Below, piece by piece: positions 36,634 through 47,407 of a stretch of DNA of 64,000 nt (positions are counted from its first letter, which is position 1; each line of letters begins with the position of its first letter). Where the stretch lies: contig JACKDF010000011.1 of the NCBI GenBank assembly GCA_020633655.1, positions 62,001-126,000 of the forward strand, written 5' to 3'. The DNA is from Deferribacteres bacterium. Lineage in GTDB: Bacteria; Zhuqueibacterota; Zhuqueibacteria; Zhuqueibacterales; Geothermadaptataceae. A program made the position numbers and the translations under genes. The notes under the pieces are model-generated. The model saw only the letters and a program-made list of their open reading frames with translations. It searched no databases and was not told the origin of the DNA.

Positions 36634-39600
36634 ATGTTTACTCAAGTAAGCCGTGCAATGCGAAAAACTCAACACATCGTGGGATTAACCCTTCTCGTAT
36701 TTGGATTAGGCAGTGCGGCCACTGTAAATGCCCAAAGCTGGACTGACGATTTCAATCGTGCGAACTCCACTGATCTGGGAGCAAACTGGTCTGAGGGCAC
36801 GGGATTTGAAATTTCCAATAATCAATTGATTATGCCAGTAACAGGAGAACCAGATGGATTTGATGGTTTTTGGGCCGTTTCGACTCAATCCATTAGTCCA
36901 AACTACGCGAAGATTACCTTCGGTTCCAATGCTGATCTTATCGGGATGCAATATACGGGTTTACTCGTCTTTGTTGAAAATGTCAACAACAAACCCGATG
37001 GTTATCTTATAATTCGGTCAAAAGGCAGCACCAATTATCAGGTAAAACTGTTTAATGTTGTACAGGGTGTTGTTAATCCATCCAATATTCAAGCGGTGAC
37101 CTCGAGTACGAATACAGCACCTACGGTCGGAGGCACTTTATCTGTCGTTTTCACCAAATCCGGTAGCACAAGAAAATTTAATGTCTATCTGAATGGTAAT
37201 TTGGAAGGAACAGTGACAGACAATAACGGCTTGCATGGGGGGAGTTTGGCTGGCGTCATGGTGAATAACAATACCACGAATGGCATTGATAGTTTTTATA
37301 TGGAGAAAGTTACAGATAATACAGCCCCTGCCGCCATCACATTAAATGCCGGCAATCCCACATCGAGCTCCATCGATTTGACATGGACAGCCGTTGGTGA
37401 TGATGGCACTACCGGTCAGGCTTCGAGTTATGATATTCGTTATGGCACAGTGGCCATTACAGATGCTAATTTTGCATCGCAAACACAGATTACTGCTTCG
37501 GCTCCGAAAACAGCTGGACAATCCGAATCTTTAACCGTAAATGGGCTTTCAGAAAGTACACCTTACTTTTTTGCAATTAAAGCTATTGACGAAGTTGGCA
37601 ATATCGGACCAATTTCGAATTCTCCATCGGCTACAACAACTTCCAGTAGTGGCGGCGGCGGTGGTGGAGGCGGCTATGTACCATCGACTATCATTACACA
37701 GACCGATGACTTTGAACGCGCCGGGCCAACACTTGGCGCCAGTTGGAGCGCGGATGCAACATTGAATATTGTGAGCGGGAGCGTGCAAACCACGACAACA
37801 GATCCCGATGCTTTTAATTATGGCGCCGTTTATACAAAAGCAGCTAAGCCGTACGAAATATCTTTTAAATGGGGAGCAAACGCCGATGCCAGCTTGCTGC
37901 AATACAGCGGGATTTTTATTGCAAAAAGCGCCAGTGACAATGCTAATGGTTATTTGATACAGCGACGAGTCGGTTCACCAGGTAGAACCGTTTTATATTC
38001 TGTTACCGCTGGTACACCGGGAGCGGAACTCAGTGCAGGAAACTCCATAAGTGCAGGAAATCCGGCACCTGGTTCTGAATTAAAAATTACGCTCGAATTT
38101 CTGGAAGCAGGCGAGTTATATATTCAAGTTTTTGTCAACGGAAGTTTTGACAGAGAATTTACAGTAGCAAGTCCAGGATTTGATCAGGATTCCGAATGGT
38201 GGGGTGGTTTTATTCTCAACAACAATGTCGGCGGAACGGGAAATGAGATCGGTGAGTTTTCAGTAGGTATTGAACCTACCGGACCAACCGATTTAAACCT
38301 GATATCCGGTGGCAATCAGGAAACACCAGTCGGTACAAATTTTCCCAATCCGGTTGTCATAGAATTACTCGACTCCAACGGTGATGCTGTAGTAGGCGAA
38401 GAAATCGAATTTATTGTTGATCCCCCCAACGCGGTAACTTTCGACAGAGTTGGTGATGGAAATATCCGTAAAGAAGCGGAAAATGGGACGATTGCAGGCG
38501 ATGCAGGTATTGAAAATTATATGTTTGTGCGAACAGATGCCAATGCCTCCGGCGGCAAATATGTCACCTACGATGTTGGCAGTTCTTCGAGTGGACCTGA
38601 CGGCTATGTGCAAATCGATTTTAATATTCCCGAAACAGGCACGTATTATATCTGGATGCGATACCTTGGCAGCCAGAACAGCCAAAATATGTACAGTTAT
38701 CAAATTGAATTAGATGAAGATGGGAATAAATTTCTTTATGAATTAGGCTTTGCTGCCAACTGGCGCTGGGTAAAAGTACTGAAGAACGGGACGACGTTTG
38801 CGCCCCCGTTAACAGCTGGTCTACACAATATTCGTTTCCATGCATGGCATGATCAAACCTGGTTGGATAAAGTCCTTATCACAAAAGATGCTTCTTATAT
38901 ACCAACCGATTTGGAACCTTCTGAAAGTTATGTAACCGACGCTAGTGGGCGGGTTTCTGCGGTACTTACAGCTGGTGATTTACCCGGCGATGTCGGCTTA
39001 ACAGCGCGCTTTGGCGAACTGGAGACGGTGGTTCCCGGGCTTTCCATCACCCCGGACGATGCCGCGACACTTTCGGTTGTTAAGCGACCTGGTGACGGCA
39101 TAGCTGGTGCGGTGAGCGATTCTCTGATCGTTCGTGTCGATGATGATAACGGCAATCCTGTACCAGGCTATAAAGTACACTTCGTCGTTACACAGGGTGG
39201 TGGTCGTTTGAATACGGCTGCTCCTGTCGTCACCAATTCCAAAGGTTTGGCTTATGTCTTTCTGACCTATGGTGCGCAAGCTGGCGTGAACATTGTAAAA
39301 GCTTATGCGCAAGGTTTGGCAGGTTCTCCTGCTTCTTTTACTCCATTAACAACTTCCGGTATTGCGAGCCAGTTGAGTATGGTGAGTGGCAACAATCAAT
39401 CCGGTACAGCTGGTGAGGTGCTTGGTCAGAATCTTGTTGTTAAAGTGACGGATCAAGGTGGTGCAGCAGTGAAAGATTATCCACTTTCCTTTGTAACAAT
39501 TGGTGATGGTGGAACAACCAACAGGAGTCAGCTTGTTCGAAATGGCGATCTTGAAGGCGAGTACGTCACAGCGGCGAACGGCAGCGGCGCAGTAGCACCA

Positions 39601-42600
39601 AGCTGGAATTCGTGGCGTGAAACCGATGCCGCAGTCACCCACAGCAAAGTTTCCGGTTACCTGACCCAATCGGCGCAGCGGATAAATGTGACCGGAATGA
39701 ATGGTGCGTCGATTTCACAATCTCTTGTGAATTTGCCGACGACCACGAAGAAGATGGCTTTGAGCTTTTATTATAAAATGACCGGGACTACCAATCCCGC
39801 AATGAACATTGAGCTACGCAAAAGTACAACTGAAAAAATGGTTGAACTCGCTTTGCCGCCCCTTGAAGGCGCGTGGCAGCATTATGTCTATTATTTTGAT
39901 TATAATCCATCTTACACGACATTGGATTTACATATTATCGTGAATGCTGGAATGATTGTCGATCTGGATCAGATCCGCATCGACCATGTGTCCGATGCCA
40001 ATGGGGAAGTATATGCAGCCTGGATGCTTGGGAATCCGGCCGGAACACAGCAAATCAAAGCTGAAGCCATGAAAGCAGGGTCACCGCTTATCGGTTCTCC
40101 TCAGACTTTCTCCGCGACAGCTGCTGCCGGGTATCCCTATGAAGTGAAAATTGTCCGTGGAAATGGGCAAGTTGGTGCAGTAAACACAGTTCTGCCTGTG
40201 CCACTGGAGGTACAGGTTACGGACCAGAGTGGCAATGGTATTCCAAATCATCCTGTGAAGTTTCAAAACATCCAGGGCGGTGGTTTGATGGATGGAAGTG
40301 CTGCGACCGAAAAGACCGTGAATACCGATGCACAAGGGTTTGCCTCTGTAACACTGACCCTTGGTCCCTCAAATAATGTCGATAATATGATTCGGTTCAC
40401 CACCTCATATAATGGCACGGATCTCGTAGGAAATGGCGGCATTTTTACCGCAAGTACGGCGGAGCCAAGTAAATTTTCTATTCATTCCGGAGAAAATCAG
40501 GAAGGTTCGGCAGGTCTACCACTGCCGGAAGTAATCGAGATTCTGGTTCAGGATGTAAATAACACACCTATTTCAGGTTATCCCGTCAATTTTCAAGTGA
40601 TTCAGGGTGGTGGAAATATTAATGGCGAGGTGCTTCTCGTTGTCCCCACCGACGAGAGCGGAATTGCCGCTGTTTCTTTTACTCTGGGAAATGAACCGGG
40701 TACCGTCAACACCCTCGAAGCCTCCGTTGGTTTCAGTCAGACAGCTTTGCCGATTAATGCGACGGCCGCAGATCTGAAAGAAATTGTTCTTCTGGACGGG
40801 AATAATCAGATTGGAACGGTCAGCTCGCAATTAGCGCAACCGCTCAAGGTCAAAGTGACGGATATGAAACTGAATGGCATTCCAAACTGGCTGGTGGAAT
40901 TCAGTGTGACCGAAGGTGGAGGTCATCTTGGAAATAATGATACGCGCAAGCAGGTTTACACCGACAATAATGGTGTCGCGCAAGTAGATTTTTTCCTTGG
41001 CCCCATTGCCGGAACAGCAAATAACAAAGTGGAAGCTTTTACAGATTACAAAGGTACCCGATTAACCGGATCACCCGTTGTTTTTTCTGCGTCCGGAAAA
41101 GCGGGTACGCCGCAAAAAATCGAAATTGTCAGCGGCAATAATCAAAAAGGAGTCGTTGGTAATCCTCTACCGGAACCGTTGAAAGTCAAAGTGTCTGACC
41201 AGGCTGGTAATGGCATCATTAACCAAAGTGTTGTCTTTACGGTCATACTCGGTGGCGGCAAGTTGCAGGGCGCTACGACGCGTACAGTGAAAACAGATGT
41301 GAGTGGGTATGCGAGTGTCATCTTTAGTCTGGGTTCAACAGCTGGCGTTGATAACAATAAAGTCGAAGCCAGTGCGAAAAATGAGACAACACCATTGCAA
41401 AATTCACCCGTCACTTTTGTTGCGAGTGGCACGGCGAACAGTGCATACAGCCTGAATTATTCGATAGGAAATAATCAAACTGGCGCAGCTGGTCAAGCTT
41501 TAAGTGACTCACTTGTAGTTATTGTGAATGACCGTCAGGGCAATCCTGTTGGCCTGCATCCAGTTGAATTCAAAGTAACAAAAGGTGGCGGAAAATTGAA
41601 TGGCAATATCGATACAACGGTTGTCGATATTACGGACTCTCAGGGAAAGGCTATCGTTGCCTGGTATCTGGGAGGGGATCTCGGAAGCTCTGCACAGGAG
41701 GTGCAAGCTACATCCACGGACGGACAGGATTTATTGATAAATGCACCTGTCATCTTTAAGGCCACAGCTACGGCGGGTTTGCCCGATTCAGTCAAATCAT
41801 TTATTGACGCTATCTCACCCGTAGTAGCAGACGGAACAACGAAATCCGAAATTGTCATTCACTTGCGTGATAAGTTTAACAATCCCTATGTTGGCGGATA
41901 TGTCACAGTGCAAGTTTCCGGGAATAATAACAATATACAGCAACCGTTAAGTGCTTCTGATGCAAGCGGTGTTGTGAAGGCGTACGTTTCCTCACGGGTT
42001 GCAGGCACTAAAACAGTAACCGCAATCGAATTAACAAGCGGCGTCCATATCGACAATGGCACGACCATCCAATTCCTGCCACAAGCTGCGTCACGCATCG
42101 GCGCTGAGTCCGGCAATGGACAGGAACGGAATGTTGGGACAGTTTTAGCCGATCCGTTTGTGGTGAAAGTTACAGATGTTAATGGCAATCCAATCTTTAA
42201 TCACGCTGTTAATTTTGTACCTGAAGGCGGCTCAGGATATATTCTGGAGCAACAACCCGTACGCACCGATTCAAGCGGTCTTGCTGTTGTGAATTTCGTA
42301 CTTGGACAGACGGGTTCAAGTAATACAGTTCGTGCCTATGCCGATGGTCTGAGTGGTTCACCGGTATCTTTTATCGCCACGGCCCATTCTAATCCAGGCA
42401 GTATTATTCGGAAAGGGCAAGGCGACGGACAAAGTGCTGCAGCCGGCGAACTGTTGCCAGAACAGCCCGCCTTGTTGGTTCTTGATAGCAACGGCGATCC
42501 TGTTTTTGGACATTTGGTTTCCTATGAAGTCACATATCCCACAGGTGATGGTGCCGGTACGGTTAATAATGCGGCGTCCGCACAAGTGCTTACCGACGCT

Positions 42601-44436
42601 TTTGGCCTCGCACGGGTTAACTGGCGACTTGGACCCCATGTCGGCCCAAATATTATGAATGCAAGTGCGGCAAGTATTGCTCAGTCAACGACTTTTGAGG
42701 CTTATGGTACAAGTGGTACTGCTTATGCACTCGCAGCTATCTCGCCAGTGACGCAGACAGGAACCGTGAATCAAAAACTGGCAGGTGGTCTGGCTGTTCG
42801 AGTAACGGATAAATTTAATAATCCTGTTTCTGGTGTCGTTGTGGCATATTCACTTGTCAGCGGAACGGGAGTTTTATCGGAAGTCCAAAAAATTTCGAAT
42901 GCTGAGGGATATGTAAACGTTGATTTTACCTTTGGCTCAGATGCTGGTGAACGTATTATTCGAGTTTCTGGTAATGGCCTGACGAATTCCCCGATCAGCT
43001 TTAAGGTAACTGCACTAGCTGCAGCCGCAACGTCCATGACAATGGTTGATGGTAACAATCAGCATGGGACTATCGGTAAATTTCTTTCCTATCCAGTTCG
43101 TGTGAAGGTTACGGATAGTGATGGTAATTCGGTTGTCGGTACTTCGGTTTCTTTTATCATCACCAGTGGTGGTGGGAGCATGAAATCTTCCCAGGTTGTC
43201 ACGGATGAGCGTGGTTATGCAGCAGCAATCTGGAAATTAGGTCCACTTGTTGGATCGAATGGAGTCAAGGCGATTCTTGATGCCCGCAGCTCTCAAACAG
43301 TGCAATTTAGTGCGGAAGGCGAGACAAATAATTTCCCTGTCTTTGTTGATATCCAACCTCAAGAACTCTTTGAAGGGAGCTCTATTACCTTCACGGTTTC
43401 TGCTTCGGATGCGGATGGTGATCCCATTGCTCTGACGGTAAAACAGAAACCTGCCGGTGCTGTATTCAATGTCAGCGGAAACAGACGCTTTGAGTGGACA
43501 ACAGGGAATAACGACGCGGGCTTCCATGATGTGATTTTTGTAGCTGATGATGGAAGAGGTGGTGTTTCAGAGTATCTTGTTCCTATTAAGGTGATTAATA
43601 CGAACCGGGCACCGATTATTTCCACATCCAATCCTGCAGCCAGTGCCGTATTTGTCGGCACCAGGCCGGAATTCGAATTCAGTGTCTCTGCAACGGATGC
43701 GGACGGTGATCAGCTCTCTTATTTGTGGTATCTCGATGGCAAACATGTTGCTTCAACGAGCGTGTATATTTACCGGCAAGGTTCAGGAGAATTCCACACG
43801 GTGAAGGTGGTTGTAACTGATGGTGAGCTGGATGCAACAAGGAGCTGGGATGTAACGAATTCGGTGCAATTAATCAATTTTTCTGCTTCAGCTTTGGCTG
43901 GGGAAGGAGTAACGCTACACTGGACGACTGGCAACGAGATCGATAATTATGGATTTAATGTCCTTCGCAGTATCCGAATAGCAGATGGTTATGAAGTCAT
44001 TAATACAGAAATAATAAAAGCCAACGGTTCCGGTGCTTACCACTATATTGATAAATCAGCAGTAGCTGGAGAGCGGTATTATTATAAACTGGAAGATGTC
44101 TCCTATTCCGGTGCAAAAAAAGAGCACGGCCCGGTTTCAATAATGATGGCTGTACCCGAATCGTTTTCCCTCAGCCAGAATTATCCGAATCCATTTAATC
44201 CGGAAACAAATATTCAATTCCAGTTGCCGGAAAATGTTGATGTAACCCTTAAGATTTTTAACACCCTTGGTCAAGAGGTTAAAACATTGGTCAAACATCG
44301 CATGAATCCCGGTATCCATACCGTATTGTGGGATGGAAGAAATAACTCAGGTGTTCGCGTTCCATCAGGCGTGTACTACTACCAGTTTATGGCTGGTCGG
44401 TATCACGAATCACGCAAAATGTTGATCCTCAAATAG
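36634..44436 (+). CDS. Giant secreted adhesin-like protein: lectin-like, Fn3, 13 Ig-like repeats, C-terminal sorting domain
   Basis: AAGGAG precedes the chosen ATG; an upstream GTG at 36604 is less likely. The 2600-residue product has a signal peptide ending in VNAQ. Then come a concanavalin-like domain (~25-225), an Fn3 domain (~230-340), a Gly/Ser linker (GGGGGGG) and a second lectin-like domain (~360-550). Thirteen Big_1/invasin-type Ig-like repeats of ~100 residues follow, each with SGNNQxG, VKVTDxxGN, GGG and TDxxGxAxVxFxLG. Repeats 1 and 3 are interrupted by carbohydrate-binding-like modules (38470-38930; 39528-39990). Two cadherin/PKD-like domains precede the end, where SLSQNYPNPFNPETNIQF and WDGRNNSGVRVPSGVYYY mark a sorting domain. 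It lies next to the polysaccharide locus and may bind that polymer at the surface (inference). Confidence 0.92.
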   Translation: MFTQVSRAMRKTQHIVGLTLLVFGLGSAATVNAQSWTDDFNRANSTDLGANWSEGTGFEISNNQLIMPVTGEPDGFDGFWAVSTQSISPNYAKITFGSNADLIGMQYTGLLVFVENVNNKPDGYLIIRSKGSTNYQVKLFNVVQGVVNPSNIQAVTSSTNTAPTVGGTLSVVFTKSGSTRKFNVYLNGNLEGTVTDNNGLHGGSLAGVMVNNNTTNGIDSFYMEKVTDNTAPAAITLNAGNPTSSSIDLTWTAVGDDGTTGQASSYDIRYGTVAITDANFASQTQITASAPKTAGQSESLTVNGLSESTPYFFAIKAIDEVGNIGPISNSPSATTTSSSGGGGGGGGYVPSTIITQTDDFERAGPTLGASWSADATLNIVSGSVQTTTTDPDAFNYGAVYTKAAKPYEISFKWGANADASLLQYSGIFIAKSASDNANGYLIQRRVGSPGRTVLYSVTAGTPGAELSAGNSISAGNPAPGSELKITLEFLEAGELYIQVFVNGSFDREFTVASPGFDQDSEWWGGFILNNNVGGTGNEIGEFSVGIEPTGPTDLNLISGGNQETPVGTNFPNPVVIELLDSNGDAVVGEEIEFIVDPPNAVTFDRVGDGNIRKEAENGTIAGDAGIENYMFVRTDANASGGKYVTYDVGSSSSGPDGYVQIDFNIPETGTYYIWMRYLGSQNSQNMYSYQIELDEDGNKFLYELGFAANWRWVKVLKNGTTFAPPLTAGLHNIRFHAWHDQTWLDKVLITKDASYIPTDLEPSESYVTDASGRVSAVLTAGDLPGDVGLTARFGELETVVPGLSITPDDAATLSVVKRPGDGIAGAVSDSLIVRVDDDNGNPVPGYKVHFVVTQGGGRLNTAAPVVTNSKGLAYVFLTYGAQAGVNIVKAYAQGLAGSPASFTPLTTSGIASQLSMVSGNNQSGTAGEVLGQNLVVKVTDQGGAAVKDYPLSFVTIGDGGTTNRSQLVRNGDLEGEYVTAANGSGAVAPSWNSWRETDAAVTHSKVSGYLTQSAQRINVTGMNGASISQSLVNLPTTTKKMALSFYYKMTGTTNPAMNIELRKSTTEKMVELALPPLEGAWQHYVYYFDYNPSYTTLDLHIIVNAGMIVDLDQIRIDHVSDANGEVYAAWMLGNPAGTQQIKAEAMKAGSPLIGSPQTFSATAAAGYPYEVKIVRGNGQVGAVNTVLPVPLEVQVTDQSGNGIPNHPVKFQNIQGGGLMDGSAATEKTVNTDAQGFASVTLTLGPSNNVDNMIRFTTSYNGTDLVGNGGIFTASTAEPSKFSIHSGENQEGSAGLPLPEVIEILVQDVNNTPISGYPVNFQVIQGGGNINGEVLLVVPTDESGIAAVSFTLGNEPGTVNTLEASVGFSQTALPINATAADLKEIVLLDGNNQIGTVSSQLAQPLKVKVTDMKLNGIPNWLVEFSVTEGGGHLGNNDTRKQVYTDNNGVAQVDFFLGPIAGTANNKVEAFTDYKGTRLTGSPVVFSASGKAGTPQKIEIVSGNNQKGVVGNPLPEPLKVKVSDQAGNGIINQSVVFTVILGGGKLQGATTRTVKTDVSGYASVIFSLGSTAGVDNNKVEASAKNETTPLQNSPVTFVASGTANSAYSLNYSIGNNQTGAAGQALSDSLVVIVNDRQGNPVGLHPVEFKVTKGGGKLNGNIDTTVVDITDSQGKAIVAWYLGGDLGSSAQEVQATSTDGQDLLINAPVIFKATATAGLPDSVKSFIDAISPVVADGTTKSEIVIHLRDKFNNPYVGGYVTVQVSGNNNNIQQPLSASDASGVVKAYVSSRVAGTKTVTAIELTSGVHIDNGTTIQFLPQAASRIGAESGNGQERNVGTVLADPFVVKVTDVNGNPIFNHAVNFVPEGGSGYILEQQPVRTDSSGLAVVNFVLGQTGSSNTVRAYADGLSGSPVSFIATAHSNPGSIIRKGQGDGQSAAAGELLPEQPALLVLDSNGDPVFGHLVSYEVTYPTGDGAGTVNNAASAQVLTDAFGLARVNWRLGPHVGPNIMNASAASIAQSTTFEAYGTSGTAYALAAISPVTQTGTVNQKLAGGLAVRVTDKFNNPVSGVVVAYSLVSGTGVLSEVQKISNAEGYVNVDFTFGSDAGERIIRVSGNGLTNSPISFKVTALAAAATSMTMVDGNNQHGTIGKFLSYPVRVKVTDSDGNSVVGTSVSFIITSGGGSMKSSQVVTDERGYAAAIWKLGPLVGSNGVKAILDARSSQTVQFSAEGETNNFPVFVDIQPQELFEGSSITFTVSASDADGDPIALTVKQKPAGAVFNVSGNRRFEWTTGNNDAGFHDVIFVADDGRGGVSEYLVPIKVINTNRAPIISTSNPAASAVFVGTRPEFEFSVSATDADGDQLSYLWYLDGKHVASTSVYIYRQGSGEFHTVKVVVTDGELDATRSWDVTNSVQLINFSASALAGEGVTLHWTTGNEIDNYGFNVLRSIRIADGYEVINTEIIKANGSGAYHYIDKSAVAGERYYYKLEDVSYSGAKKEHGPVSIMMAVPESFSLSQNYPNPFNPETNIQFQLPENVDVTLKIFNTLGQEVKTLVKHRMNPGIHTVLWDGRNNSGVRVPSGVYYYQFMAGRYHESRKMLILK

Positions 44437-44495
44437 ATAGGCGATATTGCTTGATTCCTTAAGTAGTTTCTTTTACTTTGATTCGTCATCAAATG

Positions 44496-44530
44496 AAAGC
44501 CGTGGCTCATAATTGTGTCACGGCTTTTTT
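44496..44530 (+). terminator. Rho-independent terminator of the adhesin-like gene
   Basis: The arms aaagccgtg (44496-44504) and cacggcttt (44519-44527) pair perfectly across a 14-base loop, followed by a T run, 60 bp after the stop. Confidence 0.85.
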
Positions 44531-44665
44531 ATCTGGATTTACACAACAAAGATGAATATTTTTGTGTAAACAATTTAACACTTTCGCATCTCGAATGTCT
44601 TGTTAAAAAAAAGTATATCAAATCCCGCCATCCTAGTTCTAAAAATTTGCAAATGGAACCCGATT

Positions 44666-45715
44666 ATGAGACATATTTCGATTTATTTCATGGTTTATTT
44701 CCTGTTTCTTTCCTGTGGTGGAACGAACTCGAGTATTCCTCCATCGGAAATTGGATCATTATCTCGTGGGAGTATTATTTACTCCCATGATTTAAGTGAT
44801 GCTATCACCGATTTTTTGCCTTCTGTCGTCGAAGTAATTTGTATGATGGATTACGACGTTGAGCATTATGTTTATCAAATTGAAGATGGGCAATATATTA
44901 TTGATGCAACCAGTCCAACAGGGTTTCGTCTAGAACCAGGCGCGGGGATATTGAAGGATAAGAAAAATTTCCGTGCATTTGGAGGAGGTCTTATTGTTGG
45001 CTGGAGTGACCGAGAATATTTAATATTAACGAGTCGCCATATTGTAACGCAGGAAGATACGGTAACTCACTACGTTAAAGAGAATGGGGATGATACCCCA
45101 ATTATTCGCACTCAGGCATTTCTTCGGCGTCTTCGATTTGCAATTCGAGGCCAGCAACATTCCTACCTCCGTGAAGCCAGGGTCGTCGCAGATGACAGCA
45201 GGGCAGATCTTGCACTTGTTGCCGTGCTTAAACGTGATAAAGTTGGTGAAGCGTACAAAGGAAGTGTGATCAAGAGTTTTGAAAATGTTTGGGGATCCTT
45301 AGCTGTCATTGCTGGTTATCCATCAGAAATTCTACAGATTGCAATGGGACTGACCTCTGCGGCGCCTTATCCAGGCAATTTTAGTCTTGATGTTAACGGC
45401 ACTTTTGGGTATTCTGGGGGGCCGGTTTTTACTTTTGACGAACAAAAGGGATTATCATTTGCGGGCGTAGGCCGTTCCATCCCTGGGAAACATGTTTTTC
45501 ATGTTGCACCAGACTCCACTCTTCAGTTTGCCACCAAATTGCTTCCGTCAGATATTTATCACCTTCAAATCGAGGAAATACCAGTTTTTGGTGCAGCACG
45601 GATGTATGCTGTAGATATACGTTTTATATTGCGTTTCCTTTCTGATGCAATGCTTGAACTTAGGAAAAGTGGGTTTGAGTTAACAGAACCGTTTGAAAAA
45701 ATCCTTTCAGATTGA
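44666..45715 (+). CDS. Trypsin-like serine protease, predicted lipoprotein
   Basis: The start chosen (MRHISIYFMVYFLFLSCGG) gives a signal peptide with a lipobox cysteine; an in-frame ATG at 44600 would put a charged extension before it. The 349-residue product has the chymotrypsin-fold triad: LTSRHIV (histidine), DDSRADLALV (aspartate) and FGYSGGPVF (serine nucleophile). No PDZ domain is evident, unlike DegP/HtrA. It is probably anchored at the periplasmic or outer-membrane face and cleaves envelope or surface proteins. It is separated from the adhesin by a terminator, so the two are expressed independently. Confidence 0.85.
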   Translation: MRHISIYFMVYFLFLSCGGTNSSIPPSEIGSLSRGSIIYSHDLSDAITDFLPSVVEVICMMDYDVEHYVYQIEDGQYIIDATSPTGFRLEPGAGILKDKKNFRAFGGGLIVGWSDREYLILTSRHIVTQEDTVTHYVKENGDDTPIIRTQAFLRRLRFAIRGQQHSYLREARVVADDSRADLALVAVLKRDKVGEAYKGSVIKSFENVWGSLAVIAGYPSEILQIAMGLTSAAPYPGNFSLDVNGTFGYSGGPVFTFDEQKGLSFAGVGRSIPGKHVFHVAPDSTLQFATKLLPSDIYHLQIEEIPVFGAARMYAVDIRFILRFLSDAMLELRKSGFELTEPFEKILSD

Positions 45716-46055
45716 ATTTTGCGTTTAAATTGTGAAATATTATCACTAAAGTTATTGCAAGTAAGCTTTTTTTGCTTTATCTTTAAAGTTGGTTCCTTGA
45801 CTTGGAAGATTATAGGTTTGATCGAATCTTATATACCAGGTTTTCATTGATCCGACAACTATTGAAATAATTTTATGCGATTTTTTATAAACGACCAGAG
45901 TATTGATTACTTCTTTCTTGTTGTAAATACGCATATTAAATAACTTGCATATCCAATTGAAATTCATTATTTTCTTCCCGTTTGTTTGCTTTTTCATGGG
46001 GGAGATAATGGATCACAGATGTTTCTGTGATTTTTATTATTTAGACTAGCAGCCG
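45716..46055. other. Intergenic region upstream of the ffh operon
   Basis: This AT-rich stretch contains an 81-codon open frame on the minus strand (45752-45997) with no convincing features. It probably holds the promoter of the ffh operon. Confidence 0.4.
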
Positions 46056-47378
46056 ATGTTTCAGGAACTTTCTGAAAAATTTGAAGGAATATTTCAACAG
46101 CTTAAAGGGCATGGAAAAATTAGCGAAAAACATCTTGATGAAACTATGCGAGATGTGCGGCGTGTCCTTTTAGAAGCTGATGTTAATTTTAAAGTTGCCC
46201 GCCAGTTCATTGATGAAATAAAATCTAAGGCACTGGGTGCTAATGTTGTACAAAGTATAACTCCCGCACAGCAAATCATCAAAATAGTTAACGAAGAGTT
46301 AACATCCTTGATGGGGGGAGTCCAGGTTCCTTTAAAAACAGTACATGTTCCACCTGCAGTTATAATGGTCATTGGTTTGCAGGGTGCTGGTAAAACGACG
46401 TTCTGTGGAAAATTAGCTCTTCACCTTAAGAAGCAAGGCAAGTCTCCTTTGCTTATTGGTGCCGATTTACAAAGGCCTGCAGCTGTTGAGCAATTAAGGA
46501 TTATCGGTGAACTAACACAGGTTGATTTTTACTCGGATTTAAAGTCTACTCCTGTGCAAGTCTGTAAAAATGGATTCAGTCTAGCTCGAAAAGATGGTCG
46601 AGATGTTTTAATCGTCGATACTGCAGGGCGCTTACACATCGATGATGAACTGATGGATGAACTCATCTCGATTAAAACAGTGCTTAATCCTCACGATATT
46701 CTATTTGTTGCCGACGGAATGACAGGACAGGATGCAGTAATCGCAGCAAAAGCTTTTCTTGACAATATTGATTTTTCCGGCCTCGTTTTAACAAAAATGG
46801 ATGGAGATGCACGTGGTGGAGCTGCTCTTTCCATAAAAGCCGTTACTGGTCGTCCAATACAATTTATTAGTACGGGTGAAAAATTCGAGTCTTTGGAGAA
46901 ATTTCACCCTGATCGGATGGCTTCCCGCATTTTAGGTATGGGAGATATAGTTTCTCTCGTCGAAAAAGCCCAAGACGCTGTCGATCTAAAAAAAGCTAAA
47001 GAACTTGAAAAAAAGCTACGGCGTGCAGAATTTACGTTCGAAGATTTTTTCGAGCAATTGCAGCAATTGAAAAAGATGGGTCCTTTGAGTCAAATTATAG
47101 GTATGATACCGGGAATTAACTCGAAAGCGATGAAGGACGTATCAGTTGACGACAACGCTCTTGTTAGCGTTGAAGCAATTATCAACTCGATGACATTAGA
47201 GGAGAGACGACAACCACGAATAATTAATGGAAGTCGGCGACTACGAATTGCAAGAGGGAGCGGAACTTCTGTTCAGGAAATTAATCGGCTTTTAAAGCAG
47301 TTCTTTTCGATGCAAAAAATGATGAAAAAATTTAATAGAAAAGGCATGCATGGTAGAAACATGCAATTTCCATTCTAA
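46056..47378 (+). CDS. ffh: Signal recognition particle protein Ffh
   Basis: The 440-residue GTPase has the N domain, the G domain with GLQGAGKTTFCGKLA (P-loop, ~107-121), ADLQRPAAVEQL, VDTAGRLHID, LTKMDGDARGG and a C-terminal methionine-rich M domain. That domain contains ARGSGTSVQEINRLLKQF, the 4.5S RNA-binding region. Ffh with 4.5S RNA delivers nascent inner-membrane proteins to FtsY. It heads a translation/RNA-modification operon; rpsP starts 29 bp downstream, an order common in bacteria. Confidence 0.98.
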   Translation: MFQELSEKFEGIFQQLKGHGKISEKHLDETMRDVRRVLLEADVNFKVARQFIDEIKSKALGANVVQSITPAQQIIKIVNEELTSLMGGVQVPLKTVHVPPAVIMVIGLQGAGKTTFCGKLALHLKKQGKSPLLIGADLQRPAAVEQLRIIGELTQVDFYSDLKSTPVQVCKNGFSLARKDGRDVLIVDTAGRLHIDDELMDELISIKTVLNPHDILFVADGMTGQDAVIAAKAFLDNIDFSGLVLTKMDGDARGGAALSIKAVTGRPIQFISTGEKFESLEKFHPDRMASRILGMGDIVSLVEKAQDAVDLKKAKELEKKLRRAEFTFEDFFEQLQQLKKMGPLSQIIGMIPGINSKAMKDVSVDDNALVSVEAIINSMTLEERRQPRIINGSRRLRIARGSGTSVQEINRLLKQFFSMQKMMKKFNRKGMHGRNMQFPF

Positions 47379-47407
47379 ATATAACATAAAAAACTGGAGG
47401 ATTTGAC

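Noticed and set aside
45752..45997. An 81-codon open frame on the minus strand before ffh
   Set aside because: It is lysine- and isoleucine-rich as expected from AT-rich intergenic DNA, with no motif and an unconvincing start. It was kept only as part of the intergenic entry.
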